This document shows positions 9,483 through 20,371 of a DNA stretch of 64,000 bases, one piece after another. The notes under the pieces are model-generated. The model was not told the origin of the DNA, searched no databases, and worked only from the letters and a program-made list of their open reading frames with translations. The translations under genes were made by a program, and so were the position numbers. Source of the DNA: Candidatus Aalborgicola lynettensis (GTDB taxonomy: Bacteria; Pseudomonadota; Gammaproteobacteria; Burkholderiales; Burkholderiaceae_C); assembly GCA_016719405.1 (NCBI GenBank), contig JADJZE010000005.1:62001-126000 (forward strand), in the 5' to 3' direction. Every line of letters begins with the position of its first letter. The stretch's first letter is position 1.

Positions 9483-10909
9483 ACGGCCTTGCCGCAGCCC
9501 TGGGCGACGGGCTGCGCACGCACGGCCACTGGGTTCGCGCCGCCCAATGGGTGGTGGTGCTGGTGTATAGCGTGCTGATCGTCGTGCCCGCCGTGTTGCC
9601 GCTGCCGGACGAAACAGCCCATGTGTTCACCCACCTCACAGTGTTTTCCCAGTTTGTGTTCTGGGGCATCTGGTGGCCCTTTGTGCTGCTGAGCATGGTG
9701 CTGGTGGGGCGGGTGTGGTGCGGGGTGTTGTGTCCCGAAGGTGCACTCTCCGAATGGGTGAGCGGCAAGGGCCGCAACCACGCCATTCCACGCTGGGTGC
9801 GCTGGGGTGGCTGGCCTTTTGTGGCATTTGTTGGCACCACGGTGTATGGCCAGATGGTCAGCGTGTACCAGTACCCCAAGGCGGTGTTGCTGGTGCTGGG
9901 TGGCTCCACCGTGGCGGCCATGGCCATTGGTTACTGGTATGGCCGCGAAAAGCGGGTGTGGTGCAAATACCTGTGCCCGGTCAATGGTGTGTTCAACCTG
10001 ATGAGCAAGCTCGCGCCCCTGCATTACAAAGTAGATGCCGATGCATGGCGTGCCTCCTACGGTCCGCAGTCGGCCCTCCAAAACACGCCGCCATGCCCTG
10101 CGAATGGGGCACCCAACACGGCCCGCACCGTCCGCATCCAACCGGTCAACTGCGCCCCGCTGGTGGCCATGCGCAAGATGGAAGGCGCCAGCGATTGCCA
10201 TATGTGCGGGCGCTGCAGCGGCCACCGCGATGCCATTGCCCTGACAGTGCGCTCCCCCAATACCGAGGTGGTGGCCTTGGGCGGCCACCTGGCCACAGGC
10301 TGGCAAACCTTGTTGATTCTGGTGGGCCTGCTGGGCATTGCCATCGGCGCGTTCCAGTGGACGGTGAACCCGCACTTTGGCGAAGCCAAGCAGTGGCTGG
10401 CCGAGTGGCTGATTGACCGCGAGGTAATGTGGCCCTTTGCCGAAAACGCCCCTTGGTGGTTGCTGACCAACTACCCCGCCCAGCGCGACGTGTTTTCTTG
10501 GCTGGATGGCGGCTTGCTGGTTACCTACATCCTGGGCATGGGGCTGGTGATGGGTGTGGGGCTGGCGCTACCGCTGGCGGGCGCCACCCGGCTGCTGGGG
10601 CCCTGGCACACACAGCGCTTTTACCACCTGAGCCAGGCGCTGATTCCGCTGGCGGGTTGCGGCATTTTTCTGGGCCTGTCGGCGCTGACGGTGAACCTGC
10701 TGAAACACGAAGGCGTGCCGGTGTACTGGGTGGGCGATATGCGTTTGCTGCTGCTGGTGGGCGCCAACCTGTGGACCCTGGCCCTGGCGCAGGGCGTTTG
10801 CCAGCGCTACGCCACATCGCGCAGCCGCCGGTGGCTGGCCCAGGCGGCCCTTTTACCTGCGCTAGCTCTGGTGAATTACCAGTGGGCGCTGATGTTCTGG
10901 ATTTGGTAA
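9443..10909 (+). CDS. ftrD: polyferredoxin-like membrane protein FtrD
   Basis: A 488-aa membrane protein of the NapH/CcoG-like 4Fe-4S class. Cysteine motifs appear at CGVLCPEG (from residue 93), CKYLCPVNG (from 174) and CHMCGRC (252-258), with several membrane segments on either side. FtrD is thought to pass electrons that regenerate ferrous iron or FtrB during uptake. The ATG at 9443 (MDIAARSPIG) is chosen; a longer reading would lie entirely inside ftrC. The 40-base overlap with ftrC suggests coupling. Confidence 0.9.
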   Translation: MDIAARSPIGTRLNGLAAALGDGLRTHGHWVRAAQWVVVLVYSVLIVVPAVLPLPDETAHVFTHLTVFSQFVFWGIWWPFVLLSMVLVGRVWCGVLCPEGALSEWVSGKGRNHAIPRWVRWGGWPFVAFVGTTVYGQMVSVYQYPKAVLLVLGGSTVAAMAIGYWYGREKRVWCKYLCPVNGVFNLMSKLAPLHYKVDADAWRASYGPQSALQNTPPCPANGAPNTARTVRIQPVNCAPLVAMRKMEGASDCHMCGRCSGHRDAIALTVRSPNTEVVALGGHLATGWQTLLILVGLLGIAIGAFQWTVNPHFGEAKQWLAEWLIDREVMWPFAENAPWWLLTNYPAQRDVFSWLDGGLLVTYILGMGLVMGVGLALPLAGATRLLGPWHTQRFYHLSQALIPLAGCGIFLGLSALTVNLLKHEGVPVYWVGDMRLLLLVGANLWTLALAQGVCQRYATSRSRRWLAQAALLPALALVNYQWALMFWIW

Positions 10910-10980
10910 CGGGTTCGGCCACCGCCACGGTGGCGATATGGCTCTGAAGTCTGTCACGCGTGAACCGCATAAACCATGCG

Positions 10981-11036
10981 TCAAATAGGCCTCTAGCGCT
11001 TACGGGACGAGCGCAGGCAGCTATTATTTATGTAGC
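10981..11036 (-). repeat. GCTAY-N7-RTAGC repeat, copy 2 (overlaps the end of the DUF2325 gene)
   Basis: On the minus strand it reads GCTAC-ATAAATA-ATAGC, then TGCCTGCGCTCGTCCCG and ends GGCCTATTTGA. The last codons of the DUF2325 gene, GCT ACA TAA, are the first bases of the repeat, so this copy supplies that gene's stop codon. Confidence 0.85.
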
Positions 11037-11903
11037 ACCTGCCGTTACCTGAATACCCGTTTCCACTGCCCCATCGCTGCGCCCAGCCGGGGTTGCGTTG
11101 GCGATTGTGATGGAAATCGTCTCCAACCCCCTGGCCAATGACGACACGCTGGGATTCTCCACAAACACACATTGCTTGCCCGTGCGTTTGCAAAAGTCTT
11201 TGACCTTCCAGTAGGCGTTGTGGCTGATACACCCCGTCTGGCAAATCACCAGGTCTGCGGCGGCCAGGCTGGCATCCAGCACGTTGTGGCTGTCCTCCAG
11301 GCCACCATCATGGTGCGCAAATTGCCCGCCCACCCGCTCCACCACATCGCGGTAGCTGGCAAGGCTGCCTGTGCGTCCACCTACACACAAAACCACCTTG
11401 TGCTGCAAGCCAACGGACTCCACCACGGCCGGGGCCACCGTGGTGGCAGTTGCTGCGCCCGCCACCGCAAGGCCCGCAGTAGCCAGTGCGCCAGCACGCT
11501 CAGCCGCCGCCAGCCGCCGGCGCAAATCGGCGTTTTGCTGCTCCAAAACCTGGCTGCGCGCCTGCTGGTCTTGCAAACGACGCTGCAGTCGCCGGTGGGC
11601 TTCAAATTCCGCAAAAGAGTCCTGCAACGCGGCCAAATCCTGCTGCAAGAACGCAATCTGTGCGTCTTTGGCCACCACGCGTGCACGCGTGCGCACCAAC
11701 TCCCCCTGTACCTGCTGAAGCTCTGCTGCTTTCTCCGCCATGACCCGTGTCATGCGCTGCTGCACCCGGCCCAACTCGCGCCCCAGTACCGCATGTTCCT
11801 CAGACAAGGCTTTGGCAGCATGCAATCTCGGATATACGGATGCCTCAAAAAATGCCATGTTTGCAAGAGCCGTTTGCGCAGTAGGTACGGGCGCTATGGG
11901 CAT
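11028..11903 (-). CDS. DUF2325 protein with N-terminal coiled coil
   Basis: A 291-aa cytoplasmic protein. Residues about 30-140 are rich in Glu, Gln and Arg and look like a long coiled coil ([32 protein letters not shown]). Residues about 165-265 form the DUF2325 domain, with CVGGRTGSLASYRDVVERVG, FAHHDGG and DLVICQTGCISHNAYW. The function of DUF2325 is not known. It follows a small unknown gene downstream of a strong Fur-box-like site, so it may be iron-regulated. Its stop codon falls inside a repeat copy. Confidence 0.8.
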   Translation of the reverse strand: MPIAPVPTAQTALANMAFFEASVYPRLHAAKALSEEHAVLGRELGRVQQRMTRVMAEKAAELQQVQGELVRTRARVVAKDAQIAFLQQDLAALQDSFAEFEAHRRLQRRLQDQQARSQVLEQQNADLRRRLAAAERAGALATAGLAVAGAATATTVAPAVVESVGLQHKVVLCVGGRTGSLASYRDVVERVGGQFAHHDGGLEDSHNVLDASLAAADLVICQTGCISHNAYWKVKDFCKRTGKQCVFVENPSVSSLARGLETISITIANATPAGRSDGAVETGIQVTAGAT

Positions 11904-11933
11904 ATTTGATCCTGAATTGAAGGGTAAACGGTT

Positions 11934-12245
11934 TTACTGAAGTGCTGCAGGGGCACGGTGCAGCAAGGGGTTGCCCGCCTGTGCGCCAGACTGGGCTGCA
12001 CCCTCGTGCTGCGCCAGCCAGCGTGTGCGCAAAGAATGCAACAGCTGCCGAAACCCGTCGGACAACTGCGGGCTCTCGGCCAGCGCCGCGAGGTTGGCCA
12101 CAATCTTGTGCGCCATGCGCTCACGGTGGGGGCCGCACTGCGCCTGGGTCAACCCCATCATCAGGGCCAGCGTGCCACCGAGCAACGCTTCGGCACAGGG
12201 CATGGTGTATTCCTCATCCGTCGTATGGCAAACCGGTGTCGACAT
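11934..12245 (-). CDS. small hypothetical protein, probably Fur-regulated
   Basis: Encodes 103 aa with no recognised domain. It begins MSTPVCHTTDEEYTMPC and has a short hydrophobic stretch (ALLGGTLALMMGL) and cysteines at 6, 17 and about 37. An upstream ATG eight codons earlier is possible, but the chosen one has TTCTCCTGC context (AGGAG on the coding strand) just before it. It precedes the DUF2325 gene by 30 bases and lies 50 bases from a strong Fur-box-like site shared with bfr, so it probably belongs to the iron response. Confidence 0.65.
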   Translation of the reverse strand: MSTPVCHTTDEEYTMPCAEALLGGTLALMMGLTQAQCGPHRERMAHKIVANLAALAESPQLSDGFRQLLHSLRTRWLAQHEGAAQSGAQAGNPLLHRAPAALQ

Positions 12246-12295
12246 GTGTTTCTCCTGCGGGTGAACCATCTTTTATGATGGATTGCTAGTCAGTA

Positions 12296-12315
12296 TATGC
12301 GAATCATTCTCATTT
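12296..12315. promoter_or_regulatory. strong Fur-box-like site between the small hypothetical gene and bfr
   Basis: TATGCGAATCATTCTCATTT matches AATGAGAATCATTCTCATTT at 18 of 20 positions, the best site in the window. It lies in the divergent gap, 50 bases from the minus-strand gene and 107 bases before bfr, so it could control either or both. Confidence 0.75.
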
Positions 12316-12422
12316 GAAAAGACCATGTTTTAACCATGGTTTTGGTGCAATCCGGCTGAACCGGGTCACGCGGCCGGTGTCCGTGTCCATAATGTCCGCT
12401 TTATCCAACCCAGGAGTACCCC

Positions 12423-12899
12423 ATGAAAGGCGACCCCCAAGCCATTGCGTTTTTGCAAGCCCAGCTCAAGAACGAGCTCACCGCCATCAACCAGTACTTC
12501 GTGCACTACCGCATGTTCAAACATTGGGGTTTCGACAAGTTGGCCAAGAAGGAGTACAGCGAGTCCATTGGCGAAATGAAGCACGCCGACTGGCTTATGG
12601 ACCGCATCTTCATGCTCGACGGCCTGCCCAACCTGCAAGACCTGGGCAAGCTCTCCATCGGCGAGACCGTGCCCGAAGCCCTGGCCTGCGACTTGGCGCT
12701 GGAACGCGGCGCCCAGCAGACCGTGAAAGACGGCATGGCCCACTGCGAAAGCGTGCGTGACTATGTGTCGCGCGACCTGCTGCAAAAAATTCTGGACGAC
12801 ACCGAGGAGCACATCGATTTCCTGGAAACCCAGCTCGAACTCATTGACAAGGTGGGTGTGCAGAACTACCTGCAAAGCCAGATGGGCGAAGTGGCCTGA
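12423..12899 (+). CDS. bfr: bacterioferritin
   Basis: A 158-aa haem-containing ferritin that forms a 24-subunit iron storage shell. The haem ligand Met52 is present in EMKHAD, and the ferroxidase residues Glu18, Glu51, His54 and the EEHID pair (Glu and His near 127-130) are conserved. The end LIDKVGVQNYLQSQ is typical. It faces katG across a shared terminator. The nearby bfd gene supplies the ferredoxin that releases stored iron. Confidence 0.97.
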   Translation: MKGDPQAIAFLQAQLKNELTAINQYFVHYRMFKHWGFDKLAKKEYSESIGEMKHADWLMDRIFMLDGLPNLQDLGKLSIGETVPEALACDLALERGAQQTVKDGMAHCESVRDYVSRDLLQKILDDTEEHIDFLETQLELIDKVGVQNYLQSQMGEVA

Positions 12900-12916
12900 C
12901 CCTCTGCCCCGCCCGC

Positions 12917-12961
12917 AAAAAAAACCGCTGCAGCCCAAAGGCGACAGCGGCTTTTTTTTTT
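12917..12961. terminator. bidirectional terminator between bfr and katG
   Basis: An A8 run, the stem CCGCTG / CAGCGG and a T10 run lie between two convergent genes, so the structure can end transcription from both sides. Confidence 0.85.
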
Positions 12962-12977
12962 GCCCCGCGGGGTGTAA

Positions 12978-15179
<2,202 letters not shown>

Positions 15180-15358
15180 TTAGATGTTGAACAGGGTGAC
15201 GGACCCAGTGTATGTCTCCTTGGGCCAGACAATTTTTAAGTTTTTCAATGCCAGCAATAGCCACCGCCTCAGCCGCGCGCCTACCCCACCCGGTACCACC
15301 ACCAGCGCATGAAACCGAACTGAAACCCTAAAAATCGTACGGCTTTTTCAATAATACA

Positions 15359-15378
15359 AATGAGAAGGATTCTTATTA
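15359..15378. promoter_or_regulatory. Fur-box-like site upstream of the TonB-dependent receptor
   Basis: AATGAGAAGGATTCTTATTA matches the Fur-type sequence at 16 of 20 positions and lies 108 bases before the receptor ATG, within the 322-base gap between katG and the receptor. Apart from this site the gap shows no other gene or element. Confidence 0.62.
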
Positions 15379-15486
15379 CCGTACAATAAAGACTTCCTTC
15401 TTTACACCAGCCAGCCAAGTCCGCGCCTACACCCAGGTGCCCCGTTGTCGCCAGCCAATGTACTTACCTACCAAGGCAGCGCAACC

Positions 15487-17811
15487 ATGTTCCGACCGAA
15501 AAAATTCAAGCAAAAAGTAGCTATTACGCCCGTCCATACTGCGAAGGCAGCTACCAAATCAATAGCAAATAGCCCCCTACTGCCCATCGGTGCCCTGCTG
15601 CTGGCGGGCTCCATGGGTGCCATGGCACAGCCCAACAGCGCCGCAGCAGACAAAACGCTCAAGCCCGTGGTGGTGACCGAAAAAGCCGAAGCCGCGCTAG
15701 GCAAAGACACACTGCGGGCCACCGAGACCACTATTGGCAAAGGCAAACAGCAGCTGCGCGACATTCCGCAAAGCATCACCGTGGTGACGGAAAAGCTGAT
15801 TGACGACCGCAACCTCGACACCCTGAAAGAAGTGCTGCACAGCACCGCAGGCGTCACCTTTCTGGCGGCCGAAGGCGGTGAAGAAGACATTCGCCTGCGT
15901 GGGTTTTCCCTGGCTACGACGGGCGACATTTTTGTGGATGGCATGCGCGACCCCGCCTTTTATGAGCGCGACACGTTCAACAACGACCGCATCGAGCTGC
16001 TGCGCGGCTCGGCTTCCATGCTGTTCGGCCGGGGCTCCACTGGCGGCGCTGTGAACCAGGTCAGCAAACGTCCCTACGCCATGGACGCCACCGAAATCAG
16101 CACCACGCTGGGCAGCTACAACTTTCTGCGGGTAACGGGCGACTTCAATATTCAGGCCGGAGAAAATTCTGCGCTGCGCATCAATGCCATGGCCACCAAA
16201 GCCGACAACAACGGCGCTGGTAGCCGTATTGACAAAAAAGGACTTGCCGCAGCCTACCGCTTTGGCATTGGTACCGCTGATGAAGTGACCGTTGACCTGT
16301 ACTCACTCAAAAACAACAACGGCATGAACTACGGCATGCCCTGGATCAAGCCCACGGCCACATCACCTGCGGATGCCACTACCCTGCTACCCATCAACCC
16401 CAACAGCTACTACGGCACGGCCAGCGACTTGAACAAGGGCAGTGCCGATTACGTCACGCTGGGCCACACCCACCGCTTTCAGGACAACAGCGAACTCAAA
16501 ACGCAAGTGCGGCGCGGCACCTACGACCGGGACCAACGCGCAGGCACGGTGCGCCTCTCGCCCAACACCACCAGCCTGGCCAATTTCAGTGACAGCACGG
16601 CAGTCACCCGCGGCAGTCAGCTGAAGATGCAGGATCTGGAAAATCTGCTGGTGCAATCCGACTACAGCAAAAAGTTTGAAGCCCTGGGACTCAAACACGA
16701 GTTGCTGACCGGAGTTGATGCCAATACGGATAAAAAACGCGTCTACAGCTACAACCCCGGCGTCACCGGAACAAACTCCGCGCCGTATCTGGCGGCGATT
16801 GGGCTGACCAAACCCACCACCACCGTCGGAACCCCCAACGATGGAGCGTCCATTGACGAGTCAACCCGTCGGCGTTTTTTGACCAGCGAATACGACTCGA
16901 TGAACTGGGGCATTTACGCCCAGGATTTGGTTCAAGTGGCACCGCACTGGAAGCTATTGGGCGGCCTGCGGTATGACAACCTGGTGGGTAACTACACCAC
17001 CCACGGCTACACCTATACCGGTACGGCGGGCAACCATGGCTACGACAAAGTCAACTACACGGGTGTTTCAGGCACTTACCAAATGACGGTTGCGGGCTGG
17101 AGCCAGCGCGTCGGGGCGCTCTACCAACCCAACGAGCTGCAGTCCTACCACCTGTCACTGGGCACATCGTTCAACACCTCGGGCGAAACCTATTCGCTGT
17201 CTTCCAGCAACACCAGCACCCCACCCGAGCAGAGCTACAACCTGGAATTCGGCGGCAAGCAGGACTCGGCCGACAAGCGTTTTACCAGCCGCTGGGCGGC
17301 GTTCCATTCCATCAAACTGCATGAACGCAATACCGACCCCCTGCAACCCGGCGTGACGGTACTCTCCGGGCGCCGCCATTCTTCGGGAATGGAGTTGGAC
17401 ATCACCGGTCGCCTCACATCCCAGTGGGAAGTCTATGGCTCCTATATGTGGATGCCCGATGCCCTGATTGACATTGGCGGCCAAGGTGCCGAGGCGGCCG
17501 GTTCGCGCCCCTCACTCACCCCCGTGCACAGTGGCACCGTATGGAGCACTTACCAGCTCACCAGCCAGTTGCGCGTGGGCAGCGGCGTCAACTTTCGCAG
17601 CGAGCAAACCCCCAACCGCAACCCGGGCTGGAAGGCCCCCGGCTATGCCACCCTGGATGTGATGGCGGAGTACAAGTTCGATCCCCGCGTGGAACTCAAA
17701 CTCAACGTCACCAACGTGTTGGACAAGCTGTATGCCGATGCGCTGTACTCCGGGCATTACATTCCCGGTGCCGGACGCAACTACCAAGCCACGCTCAACG
17801 TCAAGTTCTGA
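15487..17811 (+). CDS. TonB-dependent (catecholate-type) siderophore receptor
   Basis: A 774-aa outer-membrane receptor that imports ferric siderophores using TonB energy. An extended leader (to AMAQ near residue 42) is followed by a plug domain (QLRDIPQSITVVTEKLIDD, LRGFSLATTGDIFVDGMRD, LLRGSASMLFGRGSTGGAVN) and a beta-barrel ending in NYQATLNVKF. The GDIFVDGMRD and FGRGSTGG motifs fit the Fiu/BfrD group; the ligand is unknown. ATG 15487 is preferred; a TTG 14 codons upstream is also in frame. The leader is long because a dispersed repeat copy lies inside it. bfd, tonB and exbBD follow. Confidence 0.9.
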   Translation: MFRPKKFKQKVAITPVHTAKAATKSIANSPLLPIGALLLAGSMGAMAQPNSAAADKTLKPVVVTEKAEAALGKDTLRATETTIGKGKQQLRDIPQSITVVTEKLIDDRNLDTLKEVLHSTAGVTFLAAEGGEEDIRLRGFSLATTGDIFVDGMRDPAFYERDTFNNDRIELLRGSASMLFGRGSTGGAVNQVSKRPYAMDATEISTTLGSYNFLRVTGDFNIQAGENSALRINAMATKADNNGAGSRIDKKGLAAAYRFGIGTADEVTVDLYSLKNNNGMNYGMPWIKPTATSPADATTLLPINPNSYYGTASDLNKGSADYVTLGHTHRFQDNSELKTQVRRGTYDRDQRAGTVRLSPNTTSLANFSDSTAVTRGSQLKMQDLENLLVQSDYSKKFEALGLKHELLTGVDANTDKKRVYSYNPGVTGTNSAPYLAAIGLTKPTTTVGTPNDGASIDESTRRRFLTSEYDSMNWGIYAQDLVQVAPHWKLLGGLRYDNLVGNYTTHGYTYTGTAGNHGYDKVNYTGVSGTYQMTVAGWSQRVGALYQPNELQSYHLSLGTSFNTSGETYSLSSSNTSTPPEQSYNLEFGGKQDSADKRFTSRWAAFHSIKLHERNTDPLQPGVTVLSGRRHSSGMELDITGRLTSQWEVYGSYMWMPDALIDIGGQGAEAAGSRPSLTPVHSGTVWSTYQLTSQLRVGSGVNFRSEQTPNRNPGWKAPGYATLDVMAEYKFDPRVELKLNVTNVLDKLYADALYSGHYIPGAGRNYQATLNVKF
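15512..15566 (-). repeat. GCTAY-N7-RTAGC repeat, copy 3 (inside the TonB receptor leader)
   Basis: On the minus strand it reads GCTAT-TGATTTG-GTAGC, TGCCTTCGCAGTATGGACGG and GCGTAATAGC. The receptor gene reads the opposite strand, giving AITPVHTAKAATKSIA at residues about 12-27, ahead of the hydrophobic signal core. Confidence 0.82.
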
Positions 17812-17919
17812 AGCGTTAACCGGTTCTGGGTGGGGCCCAGGGGGCATGGCCCTGCCTGGCCCCAACGACAGTCGGCACCGCATACTGCGGCTGCCACAAT
17901 CGCCCTGAACACGGTTGCA

Positions 17920-17939
17920 AATGCGATAGATTCGCATTT
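17920..17939. promoter_or_regulatory. Fur-box-like palindrome upstream of bfd
   Basis: AATGCGATAGATTCGCATTT matches the Fur-type sequence at 15 of 20 positions and is itself an inverted repeat (AATGCGA / TTCGCATT). It lies 63 bases before bfd and probably controls bfd-tonB-exbB-exbD-hemP. Confidence 0.6.
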
Positions 17940-18002
17940 ATAATAAAACCATTCCATTGCATCCCGTCCGTTTGCGCCGATTCATCCTCACAGGTAACTG
18001 CC

Positions 18003-18242
18003 ATGATCGTATGTATTTGCCACCGCATCTCCGACCGCGAAATTGCCCGCCACGCCCGTGCCGGCATGGGCTTTGACGACATCCAGATGGAGCTAGGCGT
18101 TGCCACCCAATGCGGTTGCTGTGAGAATGCGGCGCGCGATGTGGTGGCGCAATGCTCGGCCGCGCAGCCGGTGGCGGCCCTACGGGGCATACCCGTGCGC
18201 TGCTGCGGCACCCAACCCTCGCCAGCCAGCTGTACCGAATGA
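18003..18242 (+). CDS. bfd: bacterioferritin-associated ferredoxin
   Basis: A 79-aa [2Fe-2S] protein that reduces bacterioferritin to release iron. The cluster ligands fit C4 and C6 (VCICHRIS) and C37 and C40 (QCGCC). The C-terminal tail has extra cysteines. It is Fur-box-preceded, as expected for a gene induced by iron shortage, and its TGA overlaps the ATG of tonB (ATGA), so the two are translationally coupled. Confidence 0.92.
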   Translation: MIVCICHRISDREIARHARAGMGFDDIQMELGVATQCGCCENAARDVVAQCSAAQPVAALRGIPVRCCGTQPSPASCTE

Positions 18243-18961
18243 ACGCCCATACCCTTGCCCTACCCGCCGGCCCCATTGCAGAACTGCCCGCTCTTTCTGG
18301 CACTGCGCGCAACCTGGTCATTGCTGCCAGTGTGGTGGTGCTGCACGTGCTGGTGCTGTGGGCGCTGCAAAGCGGCTTGCTGCGCCGCGCGGTAGAGGTA
18401 CTGGTGCCTGCCCAGGTACTGGCCGAATTGATCGAGCCCCCCGCACCCCAAGTGCTACCCCCTCTGCCTGCCCCCAACAAGGCGCCGGTTGCCAAAGCCA
18501 AAACCGCGCCCAGCCTGCCCCCGCCGCCCATGCCCCTGGCCGTGCCCGACACGCAGCCAGTCGCCGCAGCCCCCATGGGTGTGATCGCCCCGCCACCACC
18601 CACACCCAGCCTGACGGCACCGGTAGCAGCAGTGGCCGTAGCCCCGGCCGCCCCCCCTGCCCCACCCGCACCACCCCGGGTGGATCTGCCCAGCAGCAAT
18701 GCCGACTACCTGCAAAACCCCAAACCGCAATACCCCGGCCTGAGCAAGCGCCTGGGCGAACAGGGCCAGGTGATTCACAGTGTGCTCATTGGTACCGACG
18801 GGCTGCCCGTAAGCGCCCAACTGGTCCAATCCAGCGGCTTTGATCGGTTAGACCAAGCCGCCTACACCGCCGTCATGCGCTGGCGCTATGTACCTGGCAA
18901 ACGCAACGGCGTGCCCACGGCCATGGCTTTTAATGTGCCCATTAACTGGGTTCTCGAATAA
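18239..18961 (+). CDS. tonB: energy transducer TonB
   Basis: A 240-aa periplasm-spanning protein that passes proton-motive force to outer-membrane receptors. It has an N-terminal membrane anchor (about 24-44), a proline/alanine-rich spacer (about 60-155) and the C-terminal TonB domain (NPKPQYPGLSKRLGEQGQV, FDRLDQAAYTAVMRWRYVPG). The ATG at 18239 overlaps the bfd stop; a longer in-frame reading would lie inside bfd. exbB follows after 26 bases. Confidence 0.93.
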   Translation: MNAHTLALPAGPIAELPALSGTARNLVIAASVVVLHVLVLWALQSGLLRRAVEVLVPAQVLAELIEPPAPQVLPPLPAPNKAPVAKAKTAPSLPPPPMPLAVPDTQPVAAAPMGVIAPPPPTPSLTAPVAAVAVAPAAPPAPPAPPRVDLPSSNADYLQNPKPQYPGLSKRLGEQGQVIHSVLIGTDGLPVSAQLVQSSGFDRLDQAAYTAVMRWRYVPGKRNGVPTAMAFNVPINWVLE

Positions 18962-18987
18962 CAGGTTTGATTCACTTGGAGTAAGTA

Positions 18988-19704
18988 ATGGATTCGCAAT
19001 TTGGCCTCATGAACCTTTGGACCCAGGGCGACATCGTCACCCGCGCCGTGGCCCTGCTGCTGCTGGGCATGTCGCTGGCCTCGTGGATGGTGATTCTCAT
19101 CAAGGCGCTGGACATCGTGCGCTACAAAAAAATGGCCCGCCAGGCCGGTGACTTCTGGCACAGCGAAGACTTTGCGGCAGGTTTGGAAAAACTGGGCTCC
19201 GACCCCAGCAACCCGTTTCGCCAACTGGCACTCGAAGGACGCGAAGCCACCACCCACCACCGCAACACCAAAGTGCATTTGCACGACAGCCTGGACGTGA
19301 GCGACTGGGTCACCCGCTGCCTGCGCAACGCCATTGACGAATTCACCGCCAAGTTGCAAAACGGCCTGGCCGTGCTGGCATCGGTGGGCTCCACCGCCCC
19401 CTTTGTGGGCCTGTTTGGCACCGTGTGGGGCATCTACCATGCGCTGCTGGCCATTGGGCTGTCCGGCCAATCCACCATCGACAAAGTGGCCGGCCCCATT
19501 GGCGAGGCACTCATCATGACCGCGCTGGGCCTGGCGGTGGCCATTCCCGCCGTGCTGGGCTACAACGCCCTGGTGCGCGGCAACAAGTATGTAATGACCA
19601 AGCTCAACAGCTTTGCCCACGACCTGCACGCCTTCTTTGTGACCGGCGCGCGTGTGGGCAACACCAACCACGCCAACGTGGTGCCCATGAAGAAAGGCAA
19701 CTAA
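18988..19704 (+). CDS. exbB: TonB-system proton channel protein ExbB
   Basis: A 238-aa inner-membrane protein with three membrane segments (about 12-34, 125-150 and 170-192). The MotA/TolQ/ExbB core is clear: LASVGSTAPFVGLFGTVWGI and GPIGEALIMTALGLAVAIPA. With ExbD it forms the motor that energises TonB. It ends two bases before exbD. Confidence 0.95.
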   Translation: MDSQFGLMNLWTQGDIVTRAVALLLLGMSLASWMVILIKALDIVRYKKMARQAGDFWHSEDFAAGLEKLGSDPSNPFRQLALEGREATTHHRNTKVHLHDSLDVSDWVTRCLRNAIDEFTAKLQNGLAVLASVGSTAPFVGLFGTVWGIYHALLAIGLSGQSTIDKVAGPIGEALIMTALGLAVAIPAVLGYNALVRGNKYVMTKLNSFAHDLHAFFVTGARVGNTNHANVVPMKKGN

Positions 19705-19706
19705 CA

Positions 19707-20117
19707 ATGGCTTTCGGCACCCAGGACGAGCCCGATGCGGTGATGAACGAAATCAACATGACGCCCCTGGTGGACGTGATGCTGGTGCTGCTGATCATCT
19801 TCATCATCACCATTCCAGTCATGAAACACGCGGTCAATGTCGAACTACCCCGCGCCAGCAACCAGCAAGAACAGGTCAAACCCGAAACCGTGCGCCTGAG
19901 TGTGGACGCCGAGGGCCACTACTTTGTAAACGAAGCCCGCGTGGAAGACGACGCATTGAGCGCCCTGCTGCAGGCCGAGGCCGCCAAAACCCCGCAGCCC
20001 GACCTGCACATCCGTGGCGACCGCGCCGTGCGCTACGAGCGTGTGGCCCAGGCCATGGCCACCGCCCAAAAGGCGGGGCTGGGCAAAATTGGTTTTATTA
20101 CCGAGCCCCCGCCTTGA
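19707..20117 (+). CDS. exbD: TonB-system protein ExbD
   Basis: A 136-aa protein with one membrane segment and a periplasmic domain. The membrane motif NEINMTPLVDVMLVLLIIF contains the conserved proton-carrying Asp. Its start at 19707 is two bases after the exbB stop, so the pair is coupled. hemP follows after 43 bases. Confidence 0.95.
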   Translation: MAFGTQDEPDAVMNEINMTPLVDVMLVLLIIFIITIPVMKHAVNVELPRASNQQEQVKPETVRLSVDAEGHYFVNEARVEDDALSALLQAEAAKTPQPDLHIRGDRAVRYERVAQAMATAQKAGLGKIGFITEPPP

Positions 20118-20160
20118 GTGCACGCCCCCACCCACTGCCAGCCCCCGTTTGCAGACCACC

Positions 20161-20364
20161 ATGACCGTTCCCCCGCCACCCCCCCCTCACACACAGCCCC
20201 CAGCGAAGGCCTGCGGCACCGGCGCACCCGACCCATCCGGATCGGGCACCGTGGTGCACAGCAGCACCCTCTTGCAAGGCCAGCGCACCCTCGCCATTGC
20301 CCACAACGGCGCCGTGTACCGCCTGCAGACCACGCGCCAGGGCAAGTTGATACTGACGAAATAA
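20161..20364 (+). CDS. hemP: HemP/HmuP-family haemin uptake protein
   Basis: A 67-aa protein. The C-terminal half has the HemP signature (LLQGQRTLAIAHNGAVYRL, QTTRQGKLILTK); the N-terminus is proline-rich. In alpha- and betaproteobacteria HemP/HmuP activates haem-receptor genes together with the iron regulator. It ends the bfd-tonB-exbBD cluster, yet no haem receptor or haem ABC transporter lies in this window. Confidence 0.88.
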   Translation: MTVPPPPPPHTQPPAKACGTGAPDPSGSGTVVHSSTLLQGQRTLAIAHNGAVYRLQTTRQGKLILTK

Positions 20365-20371
20365 ACCACAA

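Noticed and set aside
12314..12760. A 148-codon frame overlapping the start of bfr
   Set aside because: It is out of frame with bacterioferritin, which is complete and conserved.
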